Source: Streptococcus macacae NCTC 11558 (GTDB lineage Bacteria > Bacillota > Bacilli > Lactobacillales > Streptococcaceae). From it: a stretch of 64,000 nt of DNA. The translations under genes were made by a program, and so were the position numbers. The stretch is from assembly GCF_000187995.2 (NCBI RefSeq), contig NZ_AEUW02000001.1, forward strand, positions 62,001 to 126,000. The letters are read 5' to 3'. Under the pieces are notes generated by a model. That model was given only the letters and a program-made list of their open reading frames with translations, searched no databases and was not told where the DNA came from. Positions within the stretch are counted from its first letter, which is position 1, and every line of letters begins with the position of its first letter. Positions 50,190 through 59,115 of the stretch are shown piece after piece.

Positions 50190-52067
50190 TTGACGGATAT
50201 CTTTAATAACGAAGAAGAGAAAAAAGCTCAACAATCAACAAGTTTTAAAGAACGGATTCTAGCAGATATGAAAAAAGCTAGCCGTTTGAGAAGGAGGCGT
50301 GTCAGTCAATCATCGGAAGATGAAAAGAACAGTCATGATCAAAAATCTAAAGATTTTATAAGGTCAGCTAAAAATGATGAGTTAGAATCTGCCTCTGTTA
50401 TGTCTGTCCCTGATGGGAAAATAACTAATCAGGATGTCGACGATGTTCTTGCAAATTTAGATGAAATTTTTTCACCTGATCATCTGGAAAAGGATACTAA
50501 GAAAAAGACATTTTCTCGAAAAACAAAAAGCGAGCCGACAAATGCTGAAAAAGCAGATGAAGTTGTTCAAAAAGAGCAGTCTAAACTGATGGAAAGTGTA
50601 GAAGATAGTAATTCTGCCAGTGAAGATTTAGAAGTGAAAGTACAGCAGACTAACAATTGGGTTGATGATGGTGAGGCAGAAAATTGGCAGGCTGCAGATA
50701 CAGCCGCTCATAAGGAAAAACAGGCAGATGATAGAGCTGATGAAAAAACAAAAGATTTATCTTCTTTGCCTAATGCGATCGCCGCTCAGCAAAAAGAAAT
50801 CCAAAAGACTTCAGAGGAAAACCAAAAAGAAGATATAGACAAAACTAACCAAGAGGCGGATGACCTCTCTGATAATGAAAAAATGAAGATGCGACAAGGC
50901 AGCCCTAATAGACAACAGCGAAATAAAAAAACACGTACTTTAGCAAGGAAAATTTCAACTGTTATTATCTCTCTTATTATTATCTTATTGTTAGCTACTG
51001 GGATATTTGGTTATTTTTATGTCTCGTCTGCTATCAAACCTCTTGATACGAAGTCTACCAAGTATATTCAAGTAGAAATTCCAAGTGGTTCTGGGAATAA
51101 AAAAATTGGTAAAATTCTTGAAAAAGCAGGCCTTATTAAAAATGGGACTATTTTTAGCTATTATGTCAAATTCCGTAATTATGGCAATTTACAAAGCGGC
51201 TATTATAACTTCCAAAAGAGTATGTCTGTAGATGATATAGCAAAAGCACTGAAATTAGGCGGGACGACAACTCCTCAGGCACCAACTCTAGGTAAGGTTC
51301 TTATTCCAGAGGGCTATTCTATTAAGCAGATTGCAAAAGCTATTACAAATAATGCTAATAGCAAAAAGAAATCAGCCAAGACTCCGTTTTCATCTAAGGA
51401 ATTTCTGAAAACGGTACAGGATAAAACATTTATCAACAAAATGGTAAAAAAATATCCTAAACTTTTAGCTAGTTTGCCGGATGCTTCCAAAGTAAACTAT
51501 CAGCTTGAAGGCTATCTCTTCCCAGCAACTTATAGTTATGAGAAAAGTACTACGGTTGAAGGCTTGATTGATAATATGCTATCTGCAATGGATACAAACC
51601 TGCAGAGTTACTACAGTACCATTGAACAAAAAGGTAAAACTGTTAATGAAATTTTGACAATGGCATCGCTTGTAGAAAAAGAAGGGGCGACAGATGATGA
51701 TCGCAAAAAAATTGCTGGCGTTTTTAACAACCGGATCAAGGAAGGAATGCCTTTGCAGTCTAATATTGCCGTCCTTTATGCGATGAATAAACTCGGTAAA
51801 AAAACGAGTTTGAAAGAAGATGCTAAAATTGACACGAAGATAGATTCACCATACAATGTTTATGTTCACAAAGGCTTAATGCCAGGAGCTGTTGATAATC
51901 CTGGGCTGTCAGCTATTAAGGCAGCTGTAGAACCAGATGCAACAGATAATCTTTATTTTGTGGCAGATGTGACAACTGGTGAGGTCTACTATGCTAAAAC
52001 TTATGAAGAACATTCAGCTAATGTTGAGAAATATGTCAATAAGAAGCTAAAGTCAAGCAGTGAGTAA
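50190..52067 (+). CDS. mltG: Endolytic murein transglycosylase MltG (YceG-like)
   Basis: MltG cleaves nascent glycan strands and is tied to peripheral wall synthesis in streptococci. About 255 charged, probably disordered cytoplasmic residues precede a single membrane helix (about 257-279). An external LysM-like region and the YceG catalytic domain follow, with the catalytic Glu in LVEKEGATDDDR. I chose the TTG at 50190 (625 residues) because AGGAGG ends 6 nt before it. The ATG at 50175 would have that site inside the coding sequence. It has its own promoter and is followed by several hairpins. Confidence 0.93.
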   Translation: MTDIFNNEEEKKAQQSTSFKERILADMKKASRLRRRRVSQSSEDEKNSHDQKSKDFIRSAKNDELESASVMSVPDGKITNQDVDDVLANLDEIFSPDHLEKDTKKKTFSRKTKSEPTNAEKADEVVQKEQSKLMESVEDSNSASEDLEVKVQQTNNWVDDGEAENWQAADTAAHKEKQADDRADEKTKDLSSLPNAIAAQQKEIQKTSEENQKEDIDKTNQEADDLSDNEKMKMRQGSPNRQQRNKKTRTLARKISTVIISLIIILLLATGIFGYFYVSSAIKPLDTKSTKYIQVEIPSGSGNKKIGKILEKAGLIKNGTIFSYYVKFRNYGNLQSGYYNFQKSMSVDDIAKALKLGGTTTPQAPTLGKVLIPEGYSIKQIAKAITNNANSKKKSAKTPFSSKEFLKTVQDKTFINKMVKKYPKLLASLPDASKVNYQLEGYLFPATYSYEKSTTVEGLIDNMLSAMDTNLQSYYSTIEQKGKTVNEILTMASLVEKEGATDDDRKKIAGVFNNRIKEGMPLQSNIAVLYAMNKLGKKTSLKEDAKIDTKIDSPYNVYVHKGLMPGAVDNPGLSAIKAAVEPDATDNLYFVADVTTGEVYYAKTYEEHSANVEKYVNKKLKSSSE

Positions 52068-52148
52068 AAGAGAGGCATGTTTTTAATACTTATCTGCGCT
52101 ATCTCTGTCAAAATTGATGAAATTAAAAAGAGTTGAAATTTCATACCT

Positions 52149-52176
52149 AAGATTTGAGCCTAAGGTCTCAAATCTT
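52149..52176. terminator. first hairpin after mltG
   Basis: AAGATTTGAG and CTCAAATCTT form a 10-bp perfect stem with an 8-nt loop. There is no T-run beyond the arm. Confidence 0.45.
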
Positions 52177-52179
52177 CCG

Positions 52180-52214
52180 AAGCAGCAAAAACATTGCTGT
52201 TTCTGCTGCTTTTA
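52180..52214 (+). terminator. main mltG terminator hairpin
   Basis: AAGCAGCA/TGCTGCTT with inner AAACA/TGTTT pairs form a long stem with a TTGC loop, followed by TTTA. Confidence 0.6.
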
Positions 52215-52330
52215 TCACAGCGGAAAGTCTCATTTGGAGCTCGCTTTGCTCGCATAAATGAGAGAAATTAAAACTGAAATTGATAGAAGCTAAAAAATTT
52301 TTATGTTGAAAAATAGTTTGTTTACATTCT

Positions 52331-52363
52331 AAAAGAGTTGGAACTTTTGTTCCATACTCTTTT
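52331..52363 (+). terminator. hairpin close upstream of greA
   Basis: AAAAGAGT/ACTCTTTT and inner GGAAC/GTTCC pair around TTTT. It lies 36 nt before the greA start, so it may stop readthrough from mltG or lie within the greA leader. A possible promoter (TTGTTC at 52347, 17 nt, TAAAAT at 52370) overlaps its right arm. Confidence 0.55.
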
Positions 52364-52398
52364 CATGTTTAAAATACTAAATAGAAAAGAGAAATATA

Positions 52399-52881
52399 AT
52401 GTCAGAAAAAACTTATCCTATGACCCTTGAAGAAAAAGACCAGCTTGAAAAAGAGCTTGAAGAATTAAAATTAGTCCGTCGTCCAGAAGTTATTGAACGG
52501 ATTAAAATTGCTCGATCTTATGGTGATTTATCTGAGAACAGTGAATACGAAGCAGCTAAGGACGAGCAAGCTTTTGTTGAAGGGCAAATTTCAAGTATTG
52601 AAACTAAAATTCGCTATGCTGAAATCGTTGATAGTGATGCAGTGGCTAAAAATGAAGTAGCGATTGGCAAAACTGTTATCGTGCGTGAAGTAGGAACAGC
52701 AGATGAAGATAGTTATTCTATTGTGGGAGCTGCAGGAGCAGATGTTTTTGCAGGTAAAATTTCCAATGAAAGTCCTATTGCTCAGGCCTTGATTGGTAAG
52801 AAAACGGGGGATAAAGTGACTATTGAATCCCCTGCAGGAAGTTATGAAGTTGAAATTATTAAAGTAACAAAAACAAAATAA
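52399..52881 (+). CDS. greA: Transcription elongation factor GreA
   Basis: GreA rescues backtracked RNA polymerase by stimulating transcript cleavage. The 160-residue protein has the N-terminal coiled coil (about 8-75) with its acidic tip in [20 protein letters not shown], and a C-terminal FKBP-like domain ending [13 protein letters not shown]. It is followed by a strong terminator, so it is transcribed alone or with readthrough from mltG. Confidence 0.97.
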   Translation: MSEKTYPMTLEEKDQLEKELEELKLVRRPEVIERIKIARSYGDLSENSEYEAAKDEQAFVEGQISSIETKIRYAEIVDSDAVAKNEVAIGKTVIVREVGTADEDSYSIVGAAGADVFAGKISNESPIAQALIGKKTGDKVTIESPAGSYEVEIIKVTKTK

Positions 52882-52888
52882 AAACAAT

Positions 52889-52942
52889 AAAAGGCAAGAG
52901 TCCTGCTCCTCAAGCTCAAGAGGACAAGACTCTTGCCTTTTT
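52889..52942 (+). terminator. greA terminator
   Basis: AAAAGGCAAGAGTC pairs with GACTCTTGCCTTTT around a branched loop with inner CCTC/GAGG, ending in a T-run. Confidence 0.85.
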
Positions 52943-52994
52943 CGGTACATCAGCCAGCTTAAAAGTTAACCGTTGTGCCATGCAGAGCTAGGCA

Positions 52995-53056
52995 TTAGCA
53001 TAAGCAGTCAGTCTAACCCTCAGCTGCAGCTGCTGCCTTATGATATAACTGCTAGA
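52995..53056. repeat. degenerate small interspersed repeat, copy B
   Basis: This stretch contains AAGCAGTCAGTCTAACC and CTGCCTTATGATATAACTGCT directly before the yidC terminator. Related sequences occur at 15385-15435 (CTGCCTTATGATATGATCTGC) and at 11049-11080 (AAGCAGTCAGTGCGTAAGGC, inverted relative to the second motif). No coding potential. Confidence 0.45.
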
Positions 53057-53097
53057 TAAAAATAGCTTGGAACTATTTTCATTCCAAGCTATTTTTA
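53057..53097. terminator. bidirectional terminator abutting yidC
   Basis: TAAAAATAGCTTGGAA and TTCCAAGCTATTTTTA form a 16-bp perfect stem with a 9-nt loop. It starts directly after the yidC stop codon on the minus strand and also faces greA readthrough. Confidence 0.85.
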
Positions 53098-54033
53098 TTA
53101 TTTACGGCTGCGCTGTTTGCCAGCGTTGCGGTTTGATTTTGGCTTCTTTTGCTTTTTAGATGTTGTAATAACTGTATTGTTCTTAGGTGTGGCAACTTGA
53201 GGGCTGTTTGCAGGCTTAAAGGGCTTAGGAGGATTTTTCTCAAATTCCTCTTCAATCTGCTGACGAAGTTTTGGTTTGATAATCTGGTTAGTAATCAACT
53301 GCTGAATAAGCCCAAATATCCCGCTGACTAGCCAATATAAAGCCCCTCCTGCTGGAGCACTGAATGAGATGACGATCATCATTATTGGCATGACTAACAT
53401 CATGGACTTCATTTGCTGTCTTTGAGCTTCCGGAACACTTTGTGTGGACAGCCATGATTGGATAAAATACAGAATTCCGATAATGATAGTAATCACTATA
53501 TTTGGTTTGCCAAGGTTAATGCCTAGAAAACTGTGATTAGCAATTCCTTGTGTATAGCGGGTAGCATAAAAAAGGGCAGAGAAGAAGGGCATCTGGATAA
53601 GGATAGGCAGGCATCCTAGACCGCCGAACATGCTGAGCCCATAATGGCGCTGTGCTTGCATAAATTCAGTTTGAGCCGCTAATTTTTCTTCCTGTGTTTT
53701 TGCATTTTTCATGCGTTCTTGAATAGGTTCAAAAACAGGTTTAAGGTAATTCATTCTTTCAGACTGATAAGTCGCTTTTCGGACTTGGCTCAATCCTAAA
53801 GGTAAAATAAAGATACGGACAACAATAGTGACAATAATGATGGCAAAGCCAAAACCAATTCCTACATCATTGGCTAAATATTTAATAACTGCTCCCATCG
53901 GTGCGACAAAAAATTTATAAACTACGCCATCACCAGTTGGTTTACCGTTTTTAGTCTGTACACAGCCAGATAGAAAAAAAAGTAAAGAGAGTGCTAAGCT
54001 CGAAAATAAGAAACGTTTAATATTTTTTTTCAC
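53098..54033 (-). CDS. yidC: Membrane protein insertase YidC/OxaA (lipoprotein form)
   Basis: YidC inserts and folds membrane proteins with or without SecYEG. The 311-residue protein begins at a GTG (AAGGAAG upstream). It has a lipoprotein signal with lipobox LSGC (Cys at about 24), five hydrophobic segments including the conserved GLGCLPILIQMPFFSALFYATR block, and a very basic C-terminal tail ending KSNRNAGKQRSRK. The long basic tail suits the streptococcal YidC2 type that can contact ribosomes. It lies downstream of acyP on the same strand. Confidence 0.94.
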   Translation of the reverse strand: MKKNIKRFLFSSLALSLLFFLSGCVQTKNGKPTGDGVVYKFFVAPMGAVIKYLANDVGIGFGFAIIIVTIVVRIFILPLGLSQVRKATYQSERMNYLKPVFEPIQERMKNAKTQEEKLAAQTEFMQAQRHYGLSMFGGLGCLPILIQMPFFSALFYATRYTQGIANHSFLGINLGKPNIVITIIIGILYFIQSWLSTQSVPEAQRQQMKSMMLVMPIMMIVISFSAPAGGALYWLVSGIFGLIQQLITNQIIKPKLRQQIEEEFEKNPPKPFKPANSPQVATPKNNTVITTSKKQKKPKSNRNAGKQRSRK

Positions 54034-54118
54034 AATAATCTTCCTTTAAATTAATAATACTTAACTATTTTACTGTTTTTTCATAAATTTCTCAATAGTC
54101 CTTAAGTCCTAAATTAGT

Positions 54119-54397
54119 TTAATTAGCTATTCGAAAATCATGATAATCTGAAAAAGAAGACAGAGTAACATCAACATAAGTAACTTTTGAAAAAGGAGAA
54201 GGTCCTTTGCGGATTTCTTGGATAAATTTAGCTATTTTCTCTGCATCTTCTGATTGTGCCAATATTTCAACGGTTCCATCATCATTGTTCCAAACACGTC
54301 CATAAATATCGCCAATATCTAAGGCCAGCTGATAGGCTGAATAACGAAAGCCCACCCCTTGAACACGGCCAGAAACTAACAAACGAACTTTTTTCAT
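54119..54397 (-). CDS. acyP: Acylphosphatase
   Basis: AcyP hydrolyses acyl phosphates such as carbamoyl phosphate and 1,3-bisphosphoglycerate. The 92-residue protein shows the signature GRVQGVGFRYSAYQLA with the phosphate-binding Arg18, and the catalytic Asn in RVWNNDDGTVEI. AGAAGGAAAT precedes the ATG. It is divergent from the SpoU methyltransferase, with only 31 bp between starts, and probably co-transcribed with yidC (85 nt apart). Confidence 0.94.
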   Translation of the reverse strand: MKKVRLLVSGRVQGVGFRYSAYQLALDIGDIYGRVWNNDDGTVEILAQSEDAEKIAKFIQEIRKGPSPFSKVTYVDVTLSSFSDYHDFRIAN

Positions 54398-54414
54398 ATT
54401 TCCTTCTCCTTTTT

Positions 54415-54422
54415 GCTATAAT
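54415..54422 (+). promoter_or_regulatory. -10 box of the SpoU methyltransferase gene
   Basis: GCTATAAT, preceded by T, forms an extended -10 that ends only 6 nt before the ATG at 54429. A second TATAAT on the minus strand (54435-54440) faces it and may serve acyP. Confidence 0.6.
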
Positions 54423-54428
54423 ATCTTT

Positions 54429-55169
54429 ATGACTATTATAACCTCAAAATCTAATTCTTTGTTGAAAAAAACAAAAAAATTACTGCGAAAAAAATATCGA
54501 AAACATTCTTATTTAATAGAAGGATGGCATCTTTTTGAAGAAGCTCAGCGAAGCCATGCAGCTATCCTTCGTATTTTTGTGACAGAAGATTTAGCTTCTA
54601 AAGTAAAGCAGCTCCCCAATGTCTTCATCGTAAAAGAAGAATTATTAAAAGATCTTTCAGAGTCTAAAACACCTCAGGGAATTATTGCAGAGATCGCTTT
54701 TCCCAAATGGGAAATGGAGCTAGCATTAAAAGGTAGATTTTTGGTATTGGAGGATGTCCAAGACCCTGGAAATGTGGGGACAATGATTCGTACAGCAGAT
54801 GCAGCTGGTTTTGATGCCGTTTTTATCTCGGAAAAAACAGCTGATATTTATAATCAGAAGACTCTGCGTTCTATGCAGGGAAGCCATTTTCACCTGCCTA
54901 TTTACCGTGTCAGTGTGCTAAATACCATTAAAGACCTGCAAGATTCTGGCGTTCAGATAATTGCTACAACATTGGCAAAAAACTCTGTCAACTACAAAAC
55001 AATAACTGCACCAGAATCATTTGCTCTGGTTATGGGAAATGAAGGACAGGGAATTTCTTTGGAGATGGCACAGGCAGCAGATGTTCTAGCCCATATTGGC
55101 ATGCCGGGTAAAGCTGAAAGTTTAAATGTTGCTGTAGCAGCAGGAATATTTCTCTTTAGTTTCATTTAA
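54429..55169 (+). CDS. SpoU/TrmH-family RNA 2'-O-methyltransferase
   Basis: A SPOUT-class enzyme of 246 residues that methylates ribose of rRNA or tRNA with SAM. The N-terminal substrate-binding part (SYLIEGWHLFEEAQR) is followed by the knotted domain with motifs EDVQDPGNVGTMIRTADAAG, VMGNEGQGIS and SLNVAVAAGIFLFS. The exact RNA target cannot be told. The ATG fits relatives, yet no ribosome site is seen and the -10 is adjacent, suggesting a leaderless mRNA. Confidence 0.92.
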   Translation: MTIITSKSNSLLKKTKKLLRKKYRKHSYLIEGWHLFEEAQRSHAAILRIFVTEDLASKVKQLPNVFIVKEELLKDLSESKTPQGIIAEIAFPKWEMELALKGRFLVLEDVQDPGNVGTMIRTADAAGFDAVFISEKTADIYNQKTLRSMQGSHFHLPIYRVSVLNTIKDLQDSGVQIIATTLAKNSVNYKTITAPESFALVMGNEGQGISLEMAQAADVLAHIGMPGKAESLNVAVAAGIFLFSFI

Positions 55170-55185
55170 GTTTAATCTAATAGGA

Positions 55186-55196
55186 TATGTTATAAT
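55186..55196 (+). promoter_or_regulatory. extended -10 promoter of the HD-domain gene
   Basis: TATGTTATAAT at 55186-55196 is a consensus extended -10, 20 nt before the start codon. No clear -35. Confidence 0.6.
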
Positions 55197-55215
55197 AAGC
55201 TTAGAGGTGATGAAT

Positions 55216-55719
55216 GTGAAAAAATATGAACAAGACAAAGAGTTCATGAGCCATGTCGGTCAGTTAATTGATCATCCCCGCTTCCAAAAACTAGATGGCA
55301 TTGTACAGCACCATCATTCGACGCGTTTGGAGCATTCTATAAATGTCAGCTATACCAGTTATAAAATTGCGAAAAAGTTTGGCTGGGATGCTAAAAGCAC
55401 AGCTCGCGGCGGTCTTTTGCATGATATGTTTTATTACGATTGGCGGGAAACCAAGTTTAATAAAGGCCATGCCTGGGTTCATCCAAGAATTGCAGTCAAA
55501 AATGCCCGTAAGTTAACCAAACTGAATCCAAAAGAAGAAGATATTATTCTAAAACATATGTGGGGGGCAACTATTGCTCCGCCTCGTTATAAGGAAGGCT
55601 ATATTGTAACTATGGTTGATAAGTATTGGGCTATTAAGGAAGCTATAACTCCTTTGCGCAGCAAATGGCAGAAGCGTCGTGTTTTCAAACGTAAATATTT
55701 GAAAAGCCACCATCATTAA
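55216..55719 (+). CDS. HD-domain phosphohydrolase
   Basis: A 167-residue HD-superfamily protein of unknown substrate. The conserved His lies in STRLEHSINVSY and the HD pair in GGLLHDMFYYDW. Later metal ligands are near HAWVHPR and ILKHMWGA. I use the GTG at 55216 because GAGG lies 8 nt upstream. A GTG at 55207 or ATG at 55210 would overlap that site. The C-terminus is basic and ends in three histidines. The BI-1 gene follows after 22 nt, probably in one transcript. Confidence 0.88.
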   Translation: MKKYEQDKEFMSHVGQLIDHPRFQKLDGIVQHHHSTRLEHSINVSYTSYKIAKKFGWDAKSTARGGLLHDMFYYDWRETKFNKGHAWVHPRIAVKNARKLTKLNPKEEDIILKHMWGATIAPPRYKEGYIVTMVDKYWAIKEAITPLRSKWQKRRVFKRKYLKSHHH

Positions 55720-55741
55720 TTAATATTTTTAGGAGAAGAAA

Positions 55742-56434
55742 ATGGATAACAATTCGATTTATACACAGCGTAGTGACAGCAGGATTAGCAGTTTTTTTGC
55801 TAAAATTTATGGTTTAGTAGGAATTGGTGTTGCTTTATCAGCATTAGTTTCTTATCTCATGCTCTATGCTTTTTGGGAAAATACAGTAGCACTTATCTCT
55901 AATTCCCCTTGGATTTATTACCTTGCTATATTTGGAGAATTAGGGTTAGTTATTGCAGCAAGCAGCGCTGCGCGTAGAAATAGTACGGCAGCACTACCTT
56001 TATTTTTAGTCTATTCAGCTTTAAATGGCTTTACCCTAAGCTTTATTATTGCCCGTTATACGCAGACAACCGTTTTACAGGCTTTTATTTCATCGGCTCT
56101 TGTTTTCTTTGTGATGGCTTTAGTCGGTGTGACTGTAAAAAAAGATCTATCGGGTATGGCAAAAGCTTTAATAGCAGCTGTTGTTGGAATTATTATTGCC
56201 AGTGTGGTTAATTTATTTATCGGCAGCGGTGGTCTGAGTTATATTATCAGTATTGTGACCGTTTTGATTTTTTCAGGTCTTGTCGCTTATGATAATCAAT
56301 TGATCAAGCGTGTGTATGACTATAATGGCGGTCATGTTGAAGATGGCTGGGCGGTGTCAATGGCTCTGAATCTCTATCTTGATTTTATTAATATCTTTAT
56401 TAGTTTGCTTCGTATTTTTGGCAATAATGACTAG
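55742..56434 (+). CDS. Bax inhibitor-1 (BI-1/YccA) family membrane protein
   Basis: A 230-residue integral membrane protein with seven hydrophobic helices spread along its length. The C-terminal signature is [18 protein letters not shown], then [23 protein letters not shown]-1 family proteins are pH-dependent calcium-leak channels (BsYetJ) or protease modulators (YccA). The role here is not known. AGGAG precedes the ATG. A terminator follows after about 60 nt. Confidence 0.92.
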   Translation: MDNNSIYTQRSDSRISSFFAKIYGLVGIGVALSALVSYLMLYAFWENTVALISNSPWIYYLAIFGELGLVIAASSAARRNSTAALPLFLVYSALNGFTLSFIIARYTQTTVLQAFISSALVFFVMALVGVTVKKDLSGMAKALIAAVVGIIIASVVNLFIGSGGLSYIISIVTVLIFSGLVAYDNQLIKRVYDYNGGHVEDGWAVSMALNLYLDFINIFISLLRIFGNND

Positions 56435-56494
56435 AAAGTACGAAAAAAATCAAAACTATAATTGCTTTTTAATCCATTATGTTTATAAGAAAAG

Positions 56495-56546
56495 TGAGAA
56501 GACAAAGCCTGTTTTTGGACAAGAAGAGCTTTCTTCTCATTTTTTA
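56495..56546 (+). terminator. terminator after the BI-1 gene
   Basis: TGAGAAG pairs with CTTCTCA, with inner AAAGC/GCTTT, followed by a T-run. Confidence 0.75.
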
Positions 56547-56624
56547 TTATAATCTTTTGACTGAAAAAGTATCATAACAGAAGGAAGTATTGGGAAATAG
56601 AGTCCTACTCGATTTTTATGGCTT

Positions 56625-56635
56625 ATGGTATAATA
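56625..56635 (+). promoter_or_regulatory. extended -10 promoter of lysA
   Basis: TATGGTATAAT, consensus extended -10, 28 nt before the lysA ATG. Confidence 0.6.
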
Positions 56636-56663
56636 AGGAAACAATAATTTTTTGGAGATAACT

Positions 56664-57914
56664 ATGAAGACACCTTTTATTTCGAGAGATGAATTAAACA
56701 AAATAACCGCTAAATTTCCAACTCCTTTTCACCTTTATGACGAAAAGGGAATACGTGAAACTGCCCGTGCTGTTAATAAAGCTTTTTCTTGGAATCCAGG
56801 TTTTAAGGAATTTTTTGCCGTAAAAGCGACTCCTAATCCTACTATCCTTAATATTTTAAAAGAGGAAGGCTGCGGAGTAGATTGTGCCACCGATATTGAA
56901 TTGCAGATGAGTAAAAAGGTTGGTTTTGATAGTTCAGCTATTAGCTTTACTTCAAACGATACCTATCCTTCAGAGTTTATCTATGCGCGTGATATCAATG
57001 CTCTTATTAATCTAGATGCTTATGAGGATATTGCTTTTCTTGAAAAGACTGCTGGGCTTCCTGATAAAGTATCTTTGCGGTTTAACCCAGGAGGTGTTTT
57101 TTCGCTGGGAACAGATATTATGGATCATCCTGAAGAGTCTAAATTTGGAATGACAAAAGACCAGCTGTTTCAAGGATATAGAGAACTAAAAGAAAAAGGC
57201 GTAACTTCCTTTGGTTTGCACGCTTTTCTGGCTTCAAATACTGTTACTAATGATTATTATCCTACTTTAGCTGCCCAGCTGTTTGAATTGGCAGTTGAAA
57301 TCAAACAAGAACTAGATATAACACTTGATTTTATTAATTTATCAGGAGGTATTGGTGTTGATTATACACCGGCTGATCAGCAAAATGATATTGCTGCTAT
57401 TGGTCAAGGCGTTCAGCAAAAGTTTAACGATATCCTTGTACCAAATGGCTTAGGACATATTAGTATTTATACAGAACTTGGCCGGTATATGCTAGCTTCA
57501 CACGGCCATTTAATTACAAAAGTAATTCATTTAAAAGATACCTATCGTCATTATGTGGGAGTTGATGCCTGTGCTGTTAATTTACTTCGTCCGGCTATGT
57601 ATGATGCTTATCACCACATTACAAACATCAGCAATCCTGATGGGGCAATAGAAACTGTTGATGTCGTTGGTTCTCTTTGTGAAAACAATGATAAGTTTGC
57701 TAAAAACCGACAGCTCCCACAAGCACGTATTGGTGATATTTTAGTTATTCATGATACCGGTGCCCATGGTTTTTCAATGGGATACAATTATAATGGCCGC
57801 TTACGCTCAGCTGAGATTCTCTGGCAAGAAGATGCTAAGGCCAAAATGATTCGCCGTGCTGAAACAGCAGAAGATTACTTTGCAACACTTTATGGCTTTG
57901 ATTTTGAACCGTAA
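56664..57914 (+). CDS. lysA: Diaminopimelate decarboxylase (fold III PLP decarboxylase)
   Basis: This enzyme most likely converts meso-diaminopimelate to L-lysine, which streptococci use in peptidoglycan cross-links. The 416-residue alanine-racemase-fold protein has the PLP lysine Lys54 in FFAVKATPNP, SGGIGVDYTPAD, ELGRYMLASHG, and the substrate-side CENNDKFAKNRQLP. The ATG at 56664 is used (TTTGGAG upstream). An upstream TTG would overlap that site. Related carboxynorspermidine or ornithine decarboxylases share the fold. The CE..D and LGR motifs favour LysA. Confidence 0.85.
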   Translation: MKTPFISRDELNKITAKFPTPFHLYDEKGIRETARAVNKAFSWNPGFKEFFAVKATPNPTILNILKEEGCGVDCATDIELQMSKKVGFDSSAISFTSNDTYPSEFIYARDINALINLDAYEDIAFLEKTAGLPDKVSLRFNPGGVFSLGTDIMDHPEESKFGMTKDQLFQGYRELKEKGVTSFGLHAFLASNTVTNDYYPTLAAQLFELAVEIKQELDITLDFINLSGGIGVDYTPADQQNDIAAIGQGVQQKFNDILVPNGLGHISIYTELGRYMLASHGHLITKVIHLKDTYRHYVGVDACAVNLLRPAMYDAYHHITNISNPDGAIETVDVVGSLCENNDKFAKNRQLPQARIGDILVIHDTGAHGFSMGYNYNGRLRSAEILWQEDAKAKMIRRAETAEDYFATLYGFDFEP

Positions 57915-57961
57915 ATTCTTGGAATCCTTTTTAGTCTTGATAGAACTTGCAGCAGTTTTAT

Positions 57962-57990
57962 TTGTGCAAGGATTTTAAATTTGATATAAT
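57962..57990 (+). promoter_or_regulatory. promoter of yneF and the murI operon
   Basis: TTGTGC (3 of 6), 17 nt, then TGATATAAT, an extended and perfect -10. Confidence 0.6.
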
Positions 57991-58019
57991 AGTGGTGTAA
58001 AGAATTTAGGAGAAGCAAA

Positions 58020-58268
58020 ATGAACACATTTTTTTGGATTATATTAGTTATTATTGCCTTACTCGTGGGGCTTGTTGGGGGTACTTTCATTGCCCGTAAA
58101 CAGATGGAAAAATATTTAGAAGAAAATCCGCCGCTTAATGAAGATGTTATTCGTACAATGATGGGACAAATGGGGCAAAAGCCAAGTGAAGCAAAGGTAC
58201 AGCAGGTTGTCCGTCAAATGAATAAACAGCAGCAAGCAGCCAAAGCAAAGGCTAAAAAGAAAAAATAA
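58020..58268 (+). CDS. yneF: UPF0154 membrane protein YneF
   Basis: A small conserved Firmicutes membrane protein of 82 residues and unknown function. One N-terminal membrane helix (about 4-25) is followed by the conserved [23 protein letters not shown] segment and a Gln/Lys-rich tail. AGGAGAAG precedes the ATG. A short stem-loop separates it from murI. Confidence 0.9.
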   Translation: MNTFFWIILVIIALLVGLVGGTFIARKQMEKYLEENPPLNEDVIRTMMGQMGQKPSEAKVQQVVRQMNKQQQAAKAKAKKKK

Positions 58269-58277
58269 ATCTTTTAA

Positions 58278-58305
58278 TTAAGACTGGGATTTCCTAGTCT
58301 TATTT
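58278..58305 (+). terminator. stem-loop between yneF and murI
   Basis: TAAGACTGGG pairs with CCTAGTCTTA (one G-U) with a tight loop and TTTT. Probably a partial terminator, because murI begins 15 nt later with no other promoter seen. Confidence 0.5.
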
Positions 58306-58320
58306 TAGAAAGAAGACAGT

Positions 58321-59115
58321 ATGGATAATAGACCGATTGGTTTTTTAGACTCTGGTGTTGGAGGTTTGACGGTGGTTCGCGAACTTATGCGGCAGCTGCC
58401 GCATGAAGAAGTTGTCTATATTGGCGACTCAGCTCGTGCCCCCTATGGACCGCGTCCTGCTCAGGAAATCAAAAAATACACCTGGGAATTGGTTCGGTTT
58501 CTTCTCACTAAAGATGTCAAAATGATTGTTTTTGCCTGTAATACAGCAACTGCTGTAGCTTGGGAAGAGGTCAAGGAAAAGTTGGATATCCCCGTTTTAG
58601 GTGTTATTTTACCAGGTTCAAGTGCTGCTATCAAATCGACAGTTTCAGGAAATATTGGCGTTATAGGGACACCGATGACGATTGCCTCAAATATTTACGA
58701 GAAAAAAATTAAAGATTTATCCCCGCAAATGACAGTAAATAGTTTAGCCTGTCCTAAGTTTGTACCTATTGTTGAATCTAATGAGATCCAATCGAGTGTA
58801 GCCAAAAAGATTGTTTATGAGTCTTTGGCACCTTTAGCTGGCAAAGTGGATACGCTGGTGTTAGGCTGTACACATTACCCGCTTTTACGAAACATTATTC
58901 AAAATGTTATGGGGCCCCATGTTAAACTGATTGATAGCGGAGCAGAGTGTGTTCGGGATATTTCGGTGCTTTTAAACTATTTTGAAATTAACCGCAGCCG
59001 CAATATAGATAATAAGAAACATTGTTTTTATACAACTGCTAATATTGCTAGTTTTAAGGAAATCGCAGACAGTTGGCTGCCTGTGACTGTAAAGGTGGAG
59101 CATGTAAGGTTATGA
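58321..59115 (+). CDS. murI: Glutamate racemase
   Basis: MurI makes D-glutamate for peptidoglycan. The 264-residue protein has [15 protein letters not shown], catalytic Cys73 in FACNTATA, and Cys183 in LGCTHYPLL, the two-base catalytic pair. The operon from here to yidD is continuous, with starts overlapping stops. murI overlaps rdgB by 4 nt. The ribosome site (GAAAGAAG) is weak. Confidence 0.97.
   Translation: MDNRPIGFLDSGVGGLTVVRELMRQLPHEEVVYIGDSARAPYGPRPAQEIKKYTWELVRFLLTKDVKMIVFACNTATAVAWEEVKEKLDIPVLGVILPGSSAAIKSTVSGNIGVIGTPMTIASNIYEKKIKDLSPQMTVNSLACPKFVPIVESNEIQSSVAKKIVYESLAPLAGKVDTLVLGCTHYPLLRNIIQNVMGPHVKLIDSGAECVRDISVLLNYFEINRSRNIDNKKHCFYTTANIASFKEIADSWLPVTVKVEHVRL

Larger units (their letters stand above)
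52068..52398 (+). other. hairpin-rich intergenic region between mltG and greA
   Basis: The 331-nt gap contains four inverted repeats: 52149-52176, 52180-52211, 52229-52264 (TCTCATTT/AAATGAGA with an inner GAGC/GCTC) and 52331-52363. A weak greA promoter also lies here. No coding sequence is recognised. Confidence 0.6.
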
